From assembly GCF_017813365.1 (NCBI RefSeq), contig NZ_JAGIZA010000010.1, positions 146,749 to 210,748 of the forward strand: DNA of 64,000 nt, given 5' to 3'. The notes beneath the pieces were generated by a model. That model had not been told where the DNA came from. It made no database searches and worked only from the letters and a program-made list of their open reading frames with translations. The stretch's first letter is position 1. The number at the start of each line of letters is the position of its first letter. The stretch comes from Roseomonas indoligenes (GTDB lineage: Bacteria > Pseudomonadota > Alphaproteobacteria > Acetobacterales > Acetobacteraceae). Below are positions 8,174 through 16,221 of this stretch, piece after piece. A program made the translations under genes and the position numbers.

Positions 8174-8980
8174 TCAAGGCCGCACGGGACGGACCTCGCC
8201 CCGGCGCAGCGTGCGCGTGAAGGAGAAGCTGTCTGCGCGGTAATAGGTCCGCGCGCACTCGATCGCCTGCCCGACGGCATCGGCGGCCACGCGCTCGGTC
8301 ATGACCAGCGGCTCGTGCTCGGCGATCGCCAGCAGCCCCGCGCGGAAGGAATCGGCCCGGATCACCTCGATCCGCTCCTGCGCCTCCCGCGCGACGAGGC
8401 CGAAAACCTCCTCCAGCACAAGATGCAGGGGCGGCGAGAGATCGGCGCTCAGCAGATCCGGCGCCAGGGCTGCCGGCACGAAGCTTGTGCGGATCGCGAC
8501 GGGCCCGCCGTCACGGTCCAGGACCCGGCGGAGCTTGTGCACCGGCGCATCGGCCGCGATCCCCAGGCGGGAGGCCACCCAGTTCGGTGCCGGCACCGTT
8601 TCCGCCGCGTGGACGCGCATCTTGCCCGACGACGCCTCGTCGAAGGCGCTGGCCAGGAAGTGTCCGGGCTTCTGTAGGGGCGCCTCGCGCCGGGCCAGCC
8701 GCACGAAGGTGCCTCGGCCCTGCTGGCGGTGCAGCAGCCCCTCATCCACGAGGGAGGTGACGGCTTGGCGCACCGTGATCCGGGACAGGCCGTAGCGCTG
8801 CCCCAACTCCGCCTCCGTCGGGATGCGGTCACCGGGGCCGAGATCGAAGGTGACGAGGTCGCGCAGCGCGTGCTTCAGCTGCAGCCAGCGGGGGATGGCC
8901 GGGCCACCGCGCATGGGCCGCAGCACGGGCGGGCCATCACTCCCGGACCTCTCGCCCGCCGGTACCTGCCCTGACTTCAT
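8174..8980 (-). CDS. GntR-family transcriptional regulator (HutC subfamily, UTRA domain)
   Basis: A 268-residue repressor-type regulator. A winged helix-turn-helix lies at about 30-98 with the signature 'RIPTEAELGQRYGLSRITVR' and 'GRGTFVR', followed by a UTRA effector-binding domain ('PVHKLRRVLDRDGGPVAIRT' and 'TERVAADAVGQAIECARTYY'). The HutC subfamily typically senses a pathway intermediate and controls a local catabolic operon. It is encoded upstream of the amidohydrolase-dehydrogenase pair on the same strand and divergently from two TctC genes, so it probably controls both sides. A palindrome at 8137-8156 and a related half-site at 9031-9037 are candidate binding sites. Confidence 0.9.
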   Translation of the reverse strand: MKSGQVPAGERSGSDGPPVLRPMRGGPAIPRWLQLKHALRDLVTFDLGPGDRIPTEAELGQRYGLSRITVRQAVTSLVDEGLLHRQQGRGTFVRLARREAPLQKPGHFLASAFDEASSGKMRVHAAETVPAPNWVASRLGIAADAPVHKLRRVLDRDGGPVAIRTSFVPAALAPDLLSADLSPPLHLVLEEVFGLVAREAQERIEVIRADSFRAGLLAIAEHEPLVMTERVAADAVGQAIECARTYYRADSFSFTRTLRRGEVRPVRP

Positions 8981-8998
8981 CCACCCGCATCCACGCGC

Positions 8999-9037
8999 TT
9001 GACAAGGGGCACGATGGATAGGTCATGTATCGTCATA
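8999..9037 (+). promoter_or_regulatory. promoter-like region ahead of TctC gene with GntR half-site
   Basis: TTGACA at 8999-9004 is a consensus -35. A -10 in the AT-richer segment 9021-9028 is plausible but not clear. CGTCATA at 9031-9037 repeats a half-site found inside the 8137-8156 palindrome (there on the opposite strand), suggesting shared control of both arms of the locus. Confidence 0.35.
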
Positions 9038-9077
9038 ACACAATTGGGCGCGGACCACCGCGGCCGGAGGAAACACG

Positions 9078-10052
9078 ATGGCGGGCAGGGTGCGCCGGTG
9101 GCTTCTGGCCGTCGCGGTGACGGCTCTCTCGGCGGGCGGGGCGGCGGCGCAGGCGGCCTATCCCGACCGGCCCATCCGGGTGATCGAGCCGCTGGCGGCC
9201 GGCAGCGCCGTGGACGTTGTCGTCCGCATCGTGGCCGAAGGCATGGGCGACCTGCTGGGCCAACGCCTGGTGATCGAGAACCAGACCGGCGCCTCCGGCC
9301 TCGCGGGCATGCGGACCGGGGCGCGGGCCGCGCCGGACGGCTACACCCTGCTCGCCGTCAATGACGCGGTCGTCACCGCGCTGCCCAACATCCATCCTGC
9401 GGCCGGCTACGACCCGCTGAAGGACTTGGCGCCGGTCGGCCAGATCGTGCGGATCCGCTGGGGGCTGGTCGCGCACCCCTCGGCGCCCGCGCGGGACCTG
9501 GCGGGGATGATCGCCGCGGCCCGCGCCCGGCCGGGCGGGATCGACTTCGCCTCCGGCGGCGCCGGCAGCCCGCAGCACATCGCCATGGAGATGCTGCTGC
9601 GCGCGGCGGGCGTGCGGATGAACCACATCTCCTACCGCGGCGCGACGCCGGCCCTTGTCGCCGTCACGGCGGGCGAGGTGCCCTACGGCTTCTTCGGGCT
9701 GCCCACGCCCAACGCCTACGTGCGCGACGGACAGCTCCGCATGCTCGCCACCGCCGGCCCCGCGCGGATCGAATCCTTCCCGGACACGCCGACGGTCGCC
9801 GAGACCCTGCCCGGCTTCAGCTTCTTCACCTGGGGCGCCTTCCTCGCCCCCGCCGGCACGCCGCCCGCGATCATCGCGCGCCTGAACGCGGCGCTGCGCG
9901 ACACGCTGGCGATGCCGGCGGTGCGGAGCCGGCTGGAAGGGCTGGGTTACGAGGTGGTCGGCAATACGCCGGAGGCCTTCGGCACGGCGCTGGCCCAGGA
10001 TTACGCGAGGATGGGCGAGATCGTCCGCGCAGCGGGCATCCGCATGGAATAG
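9078..10052 (+). CDS. TctC/Bug-family tripartite tricarboxylate transporter substrate-binding protein
   Basis: A 324-residue periplasmic binding protein. The N-terminal signal peptide (residues about 1-25, 'LLAVAVTALSAGGAAAQA') precedes 'YPDRPIRVIEPLAAGSAVDV', the standard Bug-family opening, then 'VIENQTGASGLAGM', 'SPQHIAMEMLL', 'YRGATPA' and 'SFPDTPTVAETLPGF', all family hallmarks. Such proteins bind carboxylates and deliver them to TctAB permeases. No TctA or TctB gene is nearby, so it is an orphan receptor that must use a distant permease or serve as a sensor. It is divergent from the GntR regulator and followed by a second paralogue. Confidence 0.92.
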   Translation: MAGRVRRWLLAVAVTALSAGGAAAQAAYPDRPIRVIEPLAAGSAVDVVVRIVAEGMGDLLGQRLVIENQTGASGLAGMRTGARAAPDGYTLLAVNDAVVTALPNIHPAAGYDPLKDLAPVGQIVRIRWGLVAHPSAPARDLAGMIAAARARPGGIDFASGGAGSPQHIAMEMLLRAAGVRMNHISYRGATPALVAVTAGEVPYGFFGLPTPNAYVRDGQLRMLATAGPARIESFPDTPTVAETLPGFSFFTWGAFLAPAGTPPAIIARLNAALRDTLAMPAVRSRLEGLGYEVVGNTPEAFGTALAQDYARMGEIVRAAGIRME

Positions 10053-10104
10053 CGCGTCGCCCCAGAAACGGCCGGAGAGCCGAGATCGTCGGGAGGAACC
10101 AGAT

Positions 10105-11100
10105 ATGTCCAGGACCACACGCCGCCTCCTGCTCGGCGCCGCCGGGCTGGCGGGACTTTCAGTTCCGGGACTGCCGCGCGCGGCTCGCGCCCAATCCTGG
10201 CCATCCCGCCCGGTGCGGCTGATCGTCCCGCTCGTGCCCGGCGGCACCACCGACCTGATCGCGCGGGTGATTGCCGATCCGTTGTCGAAGCTGATCGGCG
10301 GCAACGTGGTCGTCGAGAACCGGCCGGGCGCGAATGGCTGGATCGCCAATGACTACGTCATGCGCGAGCGCCCCGATGGGCACACGCTGATCGTCAACAA
10401 CGTGTCCACCCACGCGATCAACTCGGCCATGGCGGGGCCGGACCGGGCCCTGGTGCCCTCCCGCGGGCTGGCCCCGATCACCAACCTGATCGAGGCACCG
10501 CAGTTCTTCCTCGCCCCGGCGGACTTTCCCGCTACCTCCCTCTCCGACTTCGTCGCGCGCGCCAAGGCCAGTTCCCGGCCGCTCGTCTACGCCTCGGCCG
10601 GCGTTGGGTCCTACCAGCACATCGACCTCGAGACCTTCGCCAGGCGCGCGGGCATCAGCCTGGTCCACCTGCCGCTTCGCGGTGCGGGGGAGATCGTGCC
10701 GGTCCTGCTGCGCGGCGACGCGCAGATCACCGAGTTCAACGTTTCCGCGGCGGCGCCGCATATCGAGGCCGGGCGCATGCGGCCCCTGGCGGTCGTCGCG
10801 CGCGGGCGCCTTTCCGCCTACCCGGACACGCCGACCACGGTGGAGGCGGGTTTCCCGGATCTCGTCACCACCCTTTGGAACGGCCTCTTCGCGCCGGCCG
10901 GCACGCCTGCCCCTCTCATCGCCACGCTGCACCGCCATGTCGTGGCCATCCTGCGCGATCCGGACGTGGTGGCCGCCCTGGATCGCCAGGCCGTGCGCAC
11001 GACGCCGAGCGACAGCCCGGAGGCCTTCGGCTCCTACCTGGCGGAGGATGTCGCACGCTGGAGCGCGCTGACGCACGAGTTTAATATCCAGCTCAACTGA
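10105..11100 (+). CDS. second TctC/Bug-family substrate-binding protein
   Basis: A 331-residue paralogue of the preceding gene, with a Tat-like leader ('SRTTRRLLLGAAGLAGLSVP') cut near Ala-Arg-Ala at about residue 28. The Bug opening 'WPSRPVRLIVPLVPGGTTD' follows, with 'VVENRPGANGWIA', 'YQHIDLETFARRAGI', 'HLPLRGAGEIVPVL' and 'AYPDTPTTVEAGFPD'. It begins 52 bases after the first TctC gene with a 'GGGAGGAA'-type ribosome site before ATG 10105, and leads into a cupin gene. Two different receptors in tandem suggest uptake of related carboxylates. The two proteins are clearly diverged, so this is not a recent duplication. Confidence 0.92.
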   Translation: MSRTTRRLLLGAAGLAGLSVPGLPRAARAQSWPSRPVRLIVPLVPGGTTDLIARVIADPLSKLIGGNVVVENRPGANGWIANDYVMRERPDGHTLIVNNVSTHAINSAMAGPDRALVPSRGLAPITNLIEAPQFFLAPADFPATSLSDFVARAKASSRPLVYASAGVGSYQHIDLETFARRAGISLVHLPLRGAGEIVPVLLRGDAQITEFNVSAAAPHIEAGRMRPLAVVARGRLSAYPDTPTTVEAGFPDLVTTLWNGLFAPAGTPAPLIATLHRHVVAILRDPDVVAALDRQAVRTTPSDSPEAFGSYLAEDVARWSALTHEFNIQLN

Positions 11101-11141
11101 GCGGCGCCGCCGGCGTCGGAACGAGAGAGGATGATCGACGG

Positions 11142-11564
11142 ATGACCACCGCGAGCAGCAAGGGCGTCGTGCTCTATCCCAGCGAGATGACGGCCTATGA
11201 GCGCGGTGGCGGGGCCAAGACCATTCCCCTCGTCACGCCCGGTATCGGCGCCAGGAGCTTCCTCAACGGCATGACAATCTTCGCGCCCGGCGCGTCCATC
11301 CCGCTGCACTCCCACAATTGCGAGGAAAGCGTGCTGCTGCTGGAGGGCAATGCCATCGCCGAGATCGACGGCGAGCGGCACGAGGTGAAGGCCGGCGACA
11401 TCTCCTGGATCCCCGAGGGCGTGCCGCACCGCTTCATCAACGCGTCCAAGACCGAGGGCATGCGGATCCTCTGGACCTACGCCCGGATCGACGCCACCCG
11501 GACCCTGATCGAGACCGGCGACACCCGCCCCGTGCTGGCCGAGCACACCAAGCCGGCGGCCTGA
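11142..11564 (+). CDS. cupin-domain protein
   Basis: A 140-residue single-domain cupin. Cupin motif 1 is visible as 'PLHSHNCEESVLLLEGNAI' (the two His and Glu metal ligands near residues 58-66) and motif 2 as 'DISWIPEGVPHRFIN' (third His near 98). Small metal cupins act as dioxygenases, isomerases or decarboxylases in catabolic operons. It follows the two TctC genes by 41 bases on the same strand and is probably co-transcribed. The reaction cannot be assigned; a role on the same carboxylate substrate is inference. Confidence 0.85.
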   Translation: MTTASSKGVVLYPSEMTAYERGGGAKTIPLVTPGIGARSFLNGMTIFAPGASIPLHSHNCEESVLLLEGNAIAEIDGERHEVKAGDISWIPEGVPHRFINASKTEGMRILWTYARIDATRTLIETGDTRPVLAEHTKPAA

Positions 11565-11750
11565 AGCGTGGGATAGGCTGGGCAGGGGCCGCGCATCCGG
11601 GATGTGTCCGGCCTTGGGGTAGCGCGCCATCCTTGGTCGTGGCACCGGTGGGCCAGTCCCGCCGCATCGTGTTGGCGGGGTCTGTGCCGGGGCGATTACA
11701 CGGGCCGTTGGCGCCGCGTTTCACCCGGGGCATGACGGAGAAGGCGCTCG

Positions 11751-12323
11751 ATGCAGGTTAGGCCGAGGATGACGTACCCTGCGGGCAGCCTGCTGGCCGT
11801 CATGCTCGGCGAGGACGCACCGATCGACGTGCGGCGGGCGGCGCGGCGCCTGCGCTCCGAGCGAGCGCCCGCCCTCGCGGTCGACGACGACATCGCCGCC
11901 CTGGCGCGCGGGCTGGCCTCTGCCGAGATGTCGCGCTCGCCCGCCGTGCTGGACGCCCTGCCGCCGCTGTTCTGGCTCGAAGCTCACCGGCAGGACGGGG
12001 CGGGTGCGCCTGGGATCGAGGGATGGGTCGTGGAGAGGAAGGGCGGCGGGCTTGCCGTCCGTGGCTTCAGCTTCGTGTCCGGGGATGAGGCCCTGCCCGT
12101 GCCGGAGGGGACGGCGACGGTGTCGTTCGGCGCCGATGCAAGGGAGGAGACCGGCTATCTCCGGGGTCTGGTCACGGCCATCTGCCTGCCCGAGATGCTC
12201 TCGCAGATGGGGGAAAGTTCGCCCGTCGTGCTGATGCCGGCCGATGCGCCGGAGGAGGAGGCGAGCCTCCTGCGCGGCTTCAGGCTCTCCGTGGCGATGT
12301 CGCCAGGGTCTGTGCCGGGCTGA
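11751..12323 (+). CDS. hypothetical protein
   Basis: A 190-residue acidic protein that I do not recognise. 'GGAGAAGG' eight bases before ATG 11751 supports this start; a second ATG 18 bases downstream is possible. The sequence has regular alternation of helix-forming segments near the N-terminus ('IDVRRAARRLRSER') and a beta-rich C-terminal half ('IEGWVVERKGGGLAVRGFSF'). There is no signal peptide, membrane helix or cysteine cluster. It stands alone between the cupin gene and the convergent XRE regulator. Codon use matches its neighbours, so it is probably an expressed native gene. Confidence 0.5.
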   Translation: MQVRPRMTYPAGSLLAVMLGEDAPIDVRRAARRLRSERAPALAVDDDIAALARGLASAEMSRSPAVLDALPPLFWLEAHRQDGAGAPGIEGWVVERKGGGLAVRGFSFVSGDEALPVPEGTATVSFGADAREETGYLRGLVTAICLPEMLSQMGESSPVVLMPADAPEEEASLLRGFRLSVAMSPGSVPG

Positions 12324-12371
12324 GCCCGCCGCAAGGGGCCGAGACCGCTTTCCGCCGGCCGACCCATCCGC

Positions 12372-13025
12372 CTAGGAGGACGCCGCGCCGCGCAATCGTC
12401 CGCTGAGGAGGGCGATCAGGGCAGCATCAAGGTCCGGGTCAATGCCGGAGCAGACGACAATGGCCCGCGCCGCGCCTTCGCCGGCATTGAGGTAGGCGTG
12501 GCCCATGGTGCTGTCGAGGTAGATGCCGTCCCCGGGCTCCAGCAGGTCGGGCTCGTAGAACTCCGTATGCACCTCCACCTTGCCCTCCAGGACGTAGCAG
12601 TACTCCTCGCCCGTATGGCGGATGAGGTCGCCGAACTCGGCGATCGAGCGGGCATGCAACTCCGCCATGATCGGGATCATGCGTTTCCGGGCTATGTCGG
12701 TGAACTGGTACAGGTACTCGTACCAGTCCGTCCGCAGGCGGCGGCCCCCTCCGGCCCGGCTGATGCTGCGGCGTGCGGTGACGGGGCGGGTGGCGGACGG
12801 CGCCTCGAACAGCGTGGCGACGCTGACGCGAAGGCCTTCGCTGAGGGCGAGCAGCTTGTCGTAGGTGAGGGACATCTGCCCGTTCTCCACCTTCGAGAGG
12901 GTGGAGATGGCGAGGCCGGAGCGGGCACTGACCTCCTTCAGGGTCAGGCCCTGGGACTGGCGCGCGGCGCGCACGCACTCCCCGAGGGAGGGGCGGCCGG
13001 CTGTGAGGTCGGCGGCCTCGGTCAT
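12372..13025 (-). CDS. XRE-family regulator with C-terminal cupin domain
   Basis: A 217-residue regulator. A Cro/C1-type helix-turn-helix covers about residues 15-68 ('LTLKEVSARSGLAISTLSKV'), and a cupin effector domain covers 125-205 ('HTGEEYCYVLEGKVEVHTEF', 'LEPGDGIYLDSTMGHAYLN'). This architecture is common for regulators of amino-acid, polyamine or phosphonate metabolism (PuuR/SutR-like). The gene is divergent from the M81 peptidase gene and its operon, separated by about 106 bases to the peptidase start, so it is the likely controller of that operon. A spaced GTTGAC/GTCAAC inverted repeat lies in between. Confidence 0.88.
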   Translation of the reverse strand: MTEAADLTAGRPSLGECVRAARQSQGLTLKEVSARSGLAISTLSKVENGQMSLTYDKLLALSEGLRVSVATLFEAPSATRPVTARRSISRAGGGRRLRTDWYEYLYQFTDIARKRMIPIMAELHARSIAEFGDLIRHTGEEYCYVLEGKVEVHTEFYEPDLLEPGDGIYLDSTMGHAYLNAGEGAARAIVVCSGIDPDLDAALIALLSGRLRGAASS

Positions 13026-13064
13026 GTTGACGTTTCCGGCAAGGCAGTTTCACTATCGGTCAAC
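13026..13064. promoter_or_regulatory. divergent promoter region with spaced inverted repeat
   Basis: GTTGAC (13026-13031) and GTCAAC (13059-13064) form perfect 6-bp arms 27 bases apart. Each arm contains a TTGAC -35-like hexamer, one per strand, pointing inwards. This is a candidate operator/promoter for the divergent XRE-cupin regulator and M81 operon. Confidence 0.35.
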
Positions 13065-13131
13065 TTCGGGCCGATCCTAGGTGCTTCACCCCGGACAGGC
13101 CAGGGCCGGAAGGGCGGGGGAGTGCGGGAGC

Positions 13132-14631
13132 ATGCGGATCTTCATCGCGGGCCTTGCGACGGAAACCAACACCTTTTCCCCCATCCCGACGGGCTGGGCC
13201 GGCTTCAAGGAAGGGCGGATCTGGTTCCGCAACGACGGCAGCCGGAACCCGCCCGTGGCGGGGAACGTGCCCCTCATCACCTGGCGCCGCATGGCCGAGG
13301 CGGATGGGCACGCGGTGGCGGAGAGCATCTGCACCTTCGCCCAGCCTGCCGGCACGACGCTGCGGCATGTCTACGAAGGGCTGCGGGACATGCTGCTTGA
13401 GGACCTGCGGCAAGCCGGGCCGGTGGATGTCGTGCTGCTCTTCATGCACGGCGCCATGGTGGCGCATGGCTATGACGACTGCGAAGGCGACACGCTGGCG
13501 CGGGTGCGCGAGGTCGTCGGGCCGGCCGTGAGGATCGGGATCGAGCTGGACCTGCACTGCCATCTGACGGAGCTGATGCGGACCAGCGCGGATGCCATCA
13601 TCACCTACAAGGAATACCCGCATGTCGACATGGCCGAGCGGGCGGAGGAACTCTACCTCCTCTGCACCCGCGCGGCGCGGGGCGAGGTGAGCCCGGTCAC
13701 CGCCTATCACGACTGCCGCATGGTGAGCATGTGGCGCACGCCGACCGAGCCGATGAAGTCCTTCGTCGCGCGCATGCAGGCGCTGGAGGGGAGGGACGGC
13801 ATCCTCTCCGTCTCCTTCGGCCACGGCTTTCCCTGGGGCGACGTGGAAGAGGTGGGGGCCAAGACCGTCGTCATCGCCGATGGCGACATGGGCAAGGCCC
13901 AGGCGCTGGCGAAGACCCTGGCCGAGGAGGTCTGGGCCATGCGGGAGGCGACCTCCACCCGCCACGACACGATCGACGAGGGCATCGACCATGCGCTCTC
14001 GGGCGCGCTGGCCGGCACGGGCAGGCCGGTGGTGCTGGCCGACGTGGCGGACAATGCCGGCGGCGGCGCCCCCTCCGACAACACGGCCATCCTGCGCCGG
14101 CTGGTGGACCGGGGCGTGAAGGGCGCGGTGATCGGCTGCTTCTGGGACCCCCAGGCCGTGGCCTTCTGCGCTGAGGCGGGGGAGGACGCGAGCTTCCTGC
14201 TGCGGATCGGCGGCAAGTGCGGCCCCTCCTCCGGCGATCCAGTGGACCTGATGGTGACCGTGCGGAAGGTCGATCCCGACTTCACCCAGACCGGGCTGAG
14301 CGGCGGGCGATCCGGCTTCGGACCCAGCGCCTGGGTCTCGGCGGACGGCATCGACATCGTCCTCACCTCCAAGCGGCAGCAGACCTTCGCGCCCGATGCC
14401 TTCACCGGCCTCGGCATCACGCTGGATGACAAGGCCCTCGTCGTGGTGAAGTCCACGCAGCACTTCCACGCCGCCTTTGCGCCAGTGGCGCGGGAGATCC
14501 GCTACGTGGCCGCGCCCGGGGCCATCCCGCCGGACTACGCCAACATTCCCTTCACCAAGCGCACCCGCCCCTTCTGGCCCCGCGTGGCCGACCCCTTTGT
14601 GCCCACCAACACCCACCCGGAGGCGCCGTGA
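13132..14631 (+). CDS. M81-family metallopeptidase (MlrC-like)
   Basis: A 499-residue protein of the M81 family, named for microcystinase MlrC but widespread and of mostly unknown substrate. The conserved start 'MRIFIAGLATETNTFSPIP', the zinc-site region 'ELDLHCHLTELM' near 140, and 'VLADVADNAGGGAPSDNTAI' near 305 are the family's fingerprint. GGGAG just upstream supports ATG 13132 over an upstream frame extension. It is the first gene of a four-gene run that overlaps by single bases (M81, ABC binding protein, D-aminoacylase-like, CobW). The context suggests hydrolysis of imported peptide-like or N-acylated compounds. Confidence 0.88.
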   Translation: MRIFIAGLATETNTFSPIPTGWAGFKEGRIWFRNDGSRNPPVAGNVPLITWRRMAEADGHAVAESICTFAQPAGTTLRHVYEGLRDMLLEDLRQAGPVDVVLLFMHGAMVAHGYDDCEGDTLARVREVVGPAVRIGIELDLHCHLTELMRTSADAIITYKEYPHVDMAERAEELYLLCTRAARGEVSPVTAYHDCRMVSMWRTPTEPMKSFVARMQALEGRDGILSVSFGHGFPWGDVEEVGAKTVVIADGDMGKAQALAKTLAEEVWAMREATSTRHDTIDEGIDHALSGALAGTGRPVVLADVADNAGGGAPSDNTAILRRLVDRGVKGAVIGCFWDPQAVAFCAEAGEDASFLLRIGGKCGPSSGDPVDLMVTVRKVDPDFTQTGLSGGRSGFGPSAWVSADGIDIVLTSKRQQTFAPDAFTGLGITLDDKALVVVKSTQHFHAAFAPVAREIRYVAAPGAIPPDYANIPFTKRTRPFWPRVADPFVPTNTHPEAP

Positions 14632-16217
14632 TGCCCGCACCGACCCGCCGCGCCCTGTTGGGCGCCACCGCCGCGACAGCCCTCGCGCCCATGCTCGCGC
14701 GGCCGGCCGTGGCGCAGCGCGGCAGCGTGCTGCGCTTCGTGCCGCAGTCGGACCTCGCCGCGCTCGATCCGGTCTGGACCACGGGCTACGTGGTCCGGAA
14801 CCACGGCTACATGGTCTACGACACCCTCTACAGCATGGATTCCCGGTTCCAGCTGAGGCCGCAGATGGCCGAGGGGCACGAGGTGTCGGATGAGGGCCGG
14901 ACCTGGACCATCCGCCTGCGCGAGGGGCTGAAGTTCCACGATGGCGAGCCCGTGCGCGCGCAGGACTGCGTGGCGAGCATCCGCCGCTGGGCCGCGCGGG
15001 ATGGCTTCGGCGCCACCCTCATGGCGGCAACGGACGAGCTCTCGGCGGTGGATGACCGCACGCTGCGCTTCCGGCTGAAGGCGCCTTTCCCGCTGCTGGC
15101 GGAGGCGCTGGGCAAGCTTTCCAGCCCCGTGCCCTTCATGATGCCGGAGCGGTTGGCCCGGACCTCGCCGCAGGAGCAGATCCGGGAGGCCGTGGGCTCC
15201 GGCCCCTTCCGCTTCCTCAAGGACGAGTGGGTGGCGGGCAGCCAGTCCGTCTACACGAAGTTTGACGGCTACGTACCGCGTAGCGAGCCGGCGGACGGCG
15301 CCGCGGGCGGCAAGCGCGTCTTCCTCGACCGCGTAGAGTGGAAGGTCATCCCCGATACCTCGACGGCCGTCTCGGCGCTCTCCACCGGGCAGGTGGACTG
15401 GATCGAGAACGCCTCGGCCGACCTCCTGCCGGTCCTCCGCCGCTCCCGCGATGTCACCGTCACCACCCGCGATCCACTCGGCGTCTACGTGCTGCTGCGC
15501 TTCAACCACCTCTACCCGCCCTTCGACGACCTGCGGGTGCGCCAGGCCGTGCTGCAGGCGGTGAACCAGCCGGACTACCTGCAGGCCATGGTGGGCGACG
15601 CCTCCCTGTTCAGCGAGTGCAAGGCCTTCTTCCCCTGCGGCACGCCCCTTTCCTCCGGCGCCGGCGGAGAGGTGATGCAGGGCAACATGGCCAAGGCGCG
15701 GGAGCTGCTGAAGGCCAGCGGCTATGATGGCCGCAAGGTCGTCATCATCTCCCCGACCGACATGCCCTTCCTCGCACCGCTCGGCGACGTGACGGCGGAC
15801 CTGTTGAAGCGGCTGGGCATGAACGTGGAACTGGTGGCGACGGACTGGGGCACGGTGCTGTCGCGCCGCGCCTCCCAGAAGCCGCCCGAGGAGGGCGGGT
15901 GGAACATCTTCCACACTACCGCGGTCGCGCCGGAATTCATGAGCCCCGCCTCCCACCTCGCGCTCCGCGGCAATGGCCGTGCGGGCTGGTCGGGCTGGTT
16001 CACCGACGAGAAGCTGGAAGACTTGCGCAACACCTGGCTGCGCACGGACGGCGAGGCCGCGCAGAAGGCAGTGGCGGCCGACATGGAGCGCGAGGCCTTC
16101 CAGTCCGTGCCCTATGTTCCCATCGGCACGATCCAGCAGCCCACCGCCTATCGGAAGAACCTGCAGGATGTGCTGCCCGGCACCGCCCCGGTCTTCTGGA
16201 ACATGCGCAAGGCCTGA
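14631..16217 (+). CDS. ABC transporter substrate-binding protein, peptide/opine type (SBP family 5)
   Basis: A 528-residue periplasmic binding protein of the DppA/OppA family. A Tat-like leader ('PTRRALLGATAATALAPMLA') is followed by 'LRFVPQSDLAALDPVWTTGY', 'LRPQMAEGHEVSDEGRTWTI' and 'LREGLKFHDGEPVRAQDCV', the family signature. The start ATG overlaps the previous stop by one base (TGATG); a GTG three bases earlier is an alternative. The ABC permeases and ATPases are not in the window. The binding protein probably feeds the two flanking hydrolases with a peptide-like or N-acyl compound. Confidence 0.92.
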   Translation: MPAPTRRALLGATAATALAPMLARPAVAQRGSVLRFVPQSDLAALDPVWTTGYVVRNHGYMVYDTLYSMDSRFQLRPQMAEGHEVSDEGRTWTIRLREGLKFHDGEPVRAQDCVASIRRWAARDGFGATLMAATDELSAVDDRTLRFRLKAPFPLLAEALGKLSSPVPFMMPERLARTSPQEQIREAVGSGPFRFLKDEWVAGSQSVYTKFDGYVPRSEPADGAAGGKRVFLDRVEWKVIPDTSTAVSALSTGQVDWIENASADLLPVLRRSRDVTVTTRDPLGVYVLLRFNHLYPPFDDLRVRQAVLQAVNQPDYLQAMVGDASLFSECKAFFPCGTPLSSGAGGEVMQGNMAKARELLKASGYDGRKVVIISPTDMPFLAPLGDVTADLLKRLGMNVELVATDWGTVLSRRASQKPPEEGGWNIFHTTAVAPEFMSPASHLALRGNGRAGWSGWFTDEKLEDLRNTWLRTDGEAAQKAVAADMEREAFQSVPYVPIGTIQQPTAYRKNLQDVLPGTAPVFWNMRKA

Positions 16218-16221
16218 ACCG

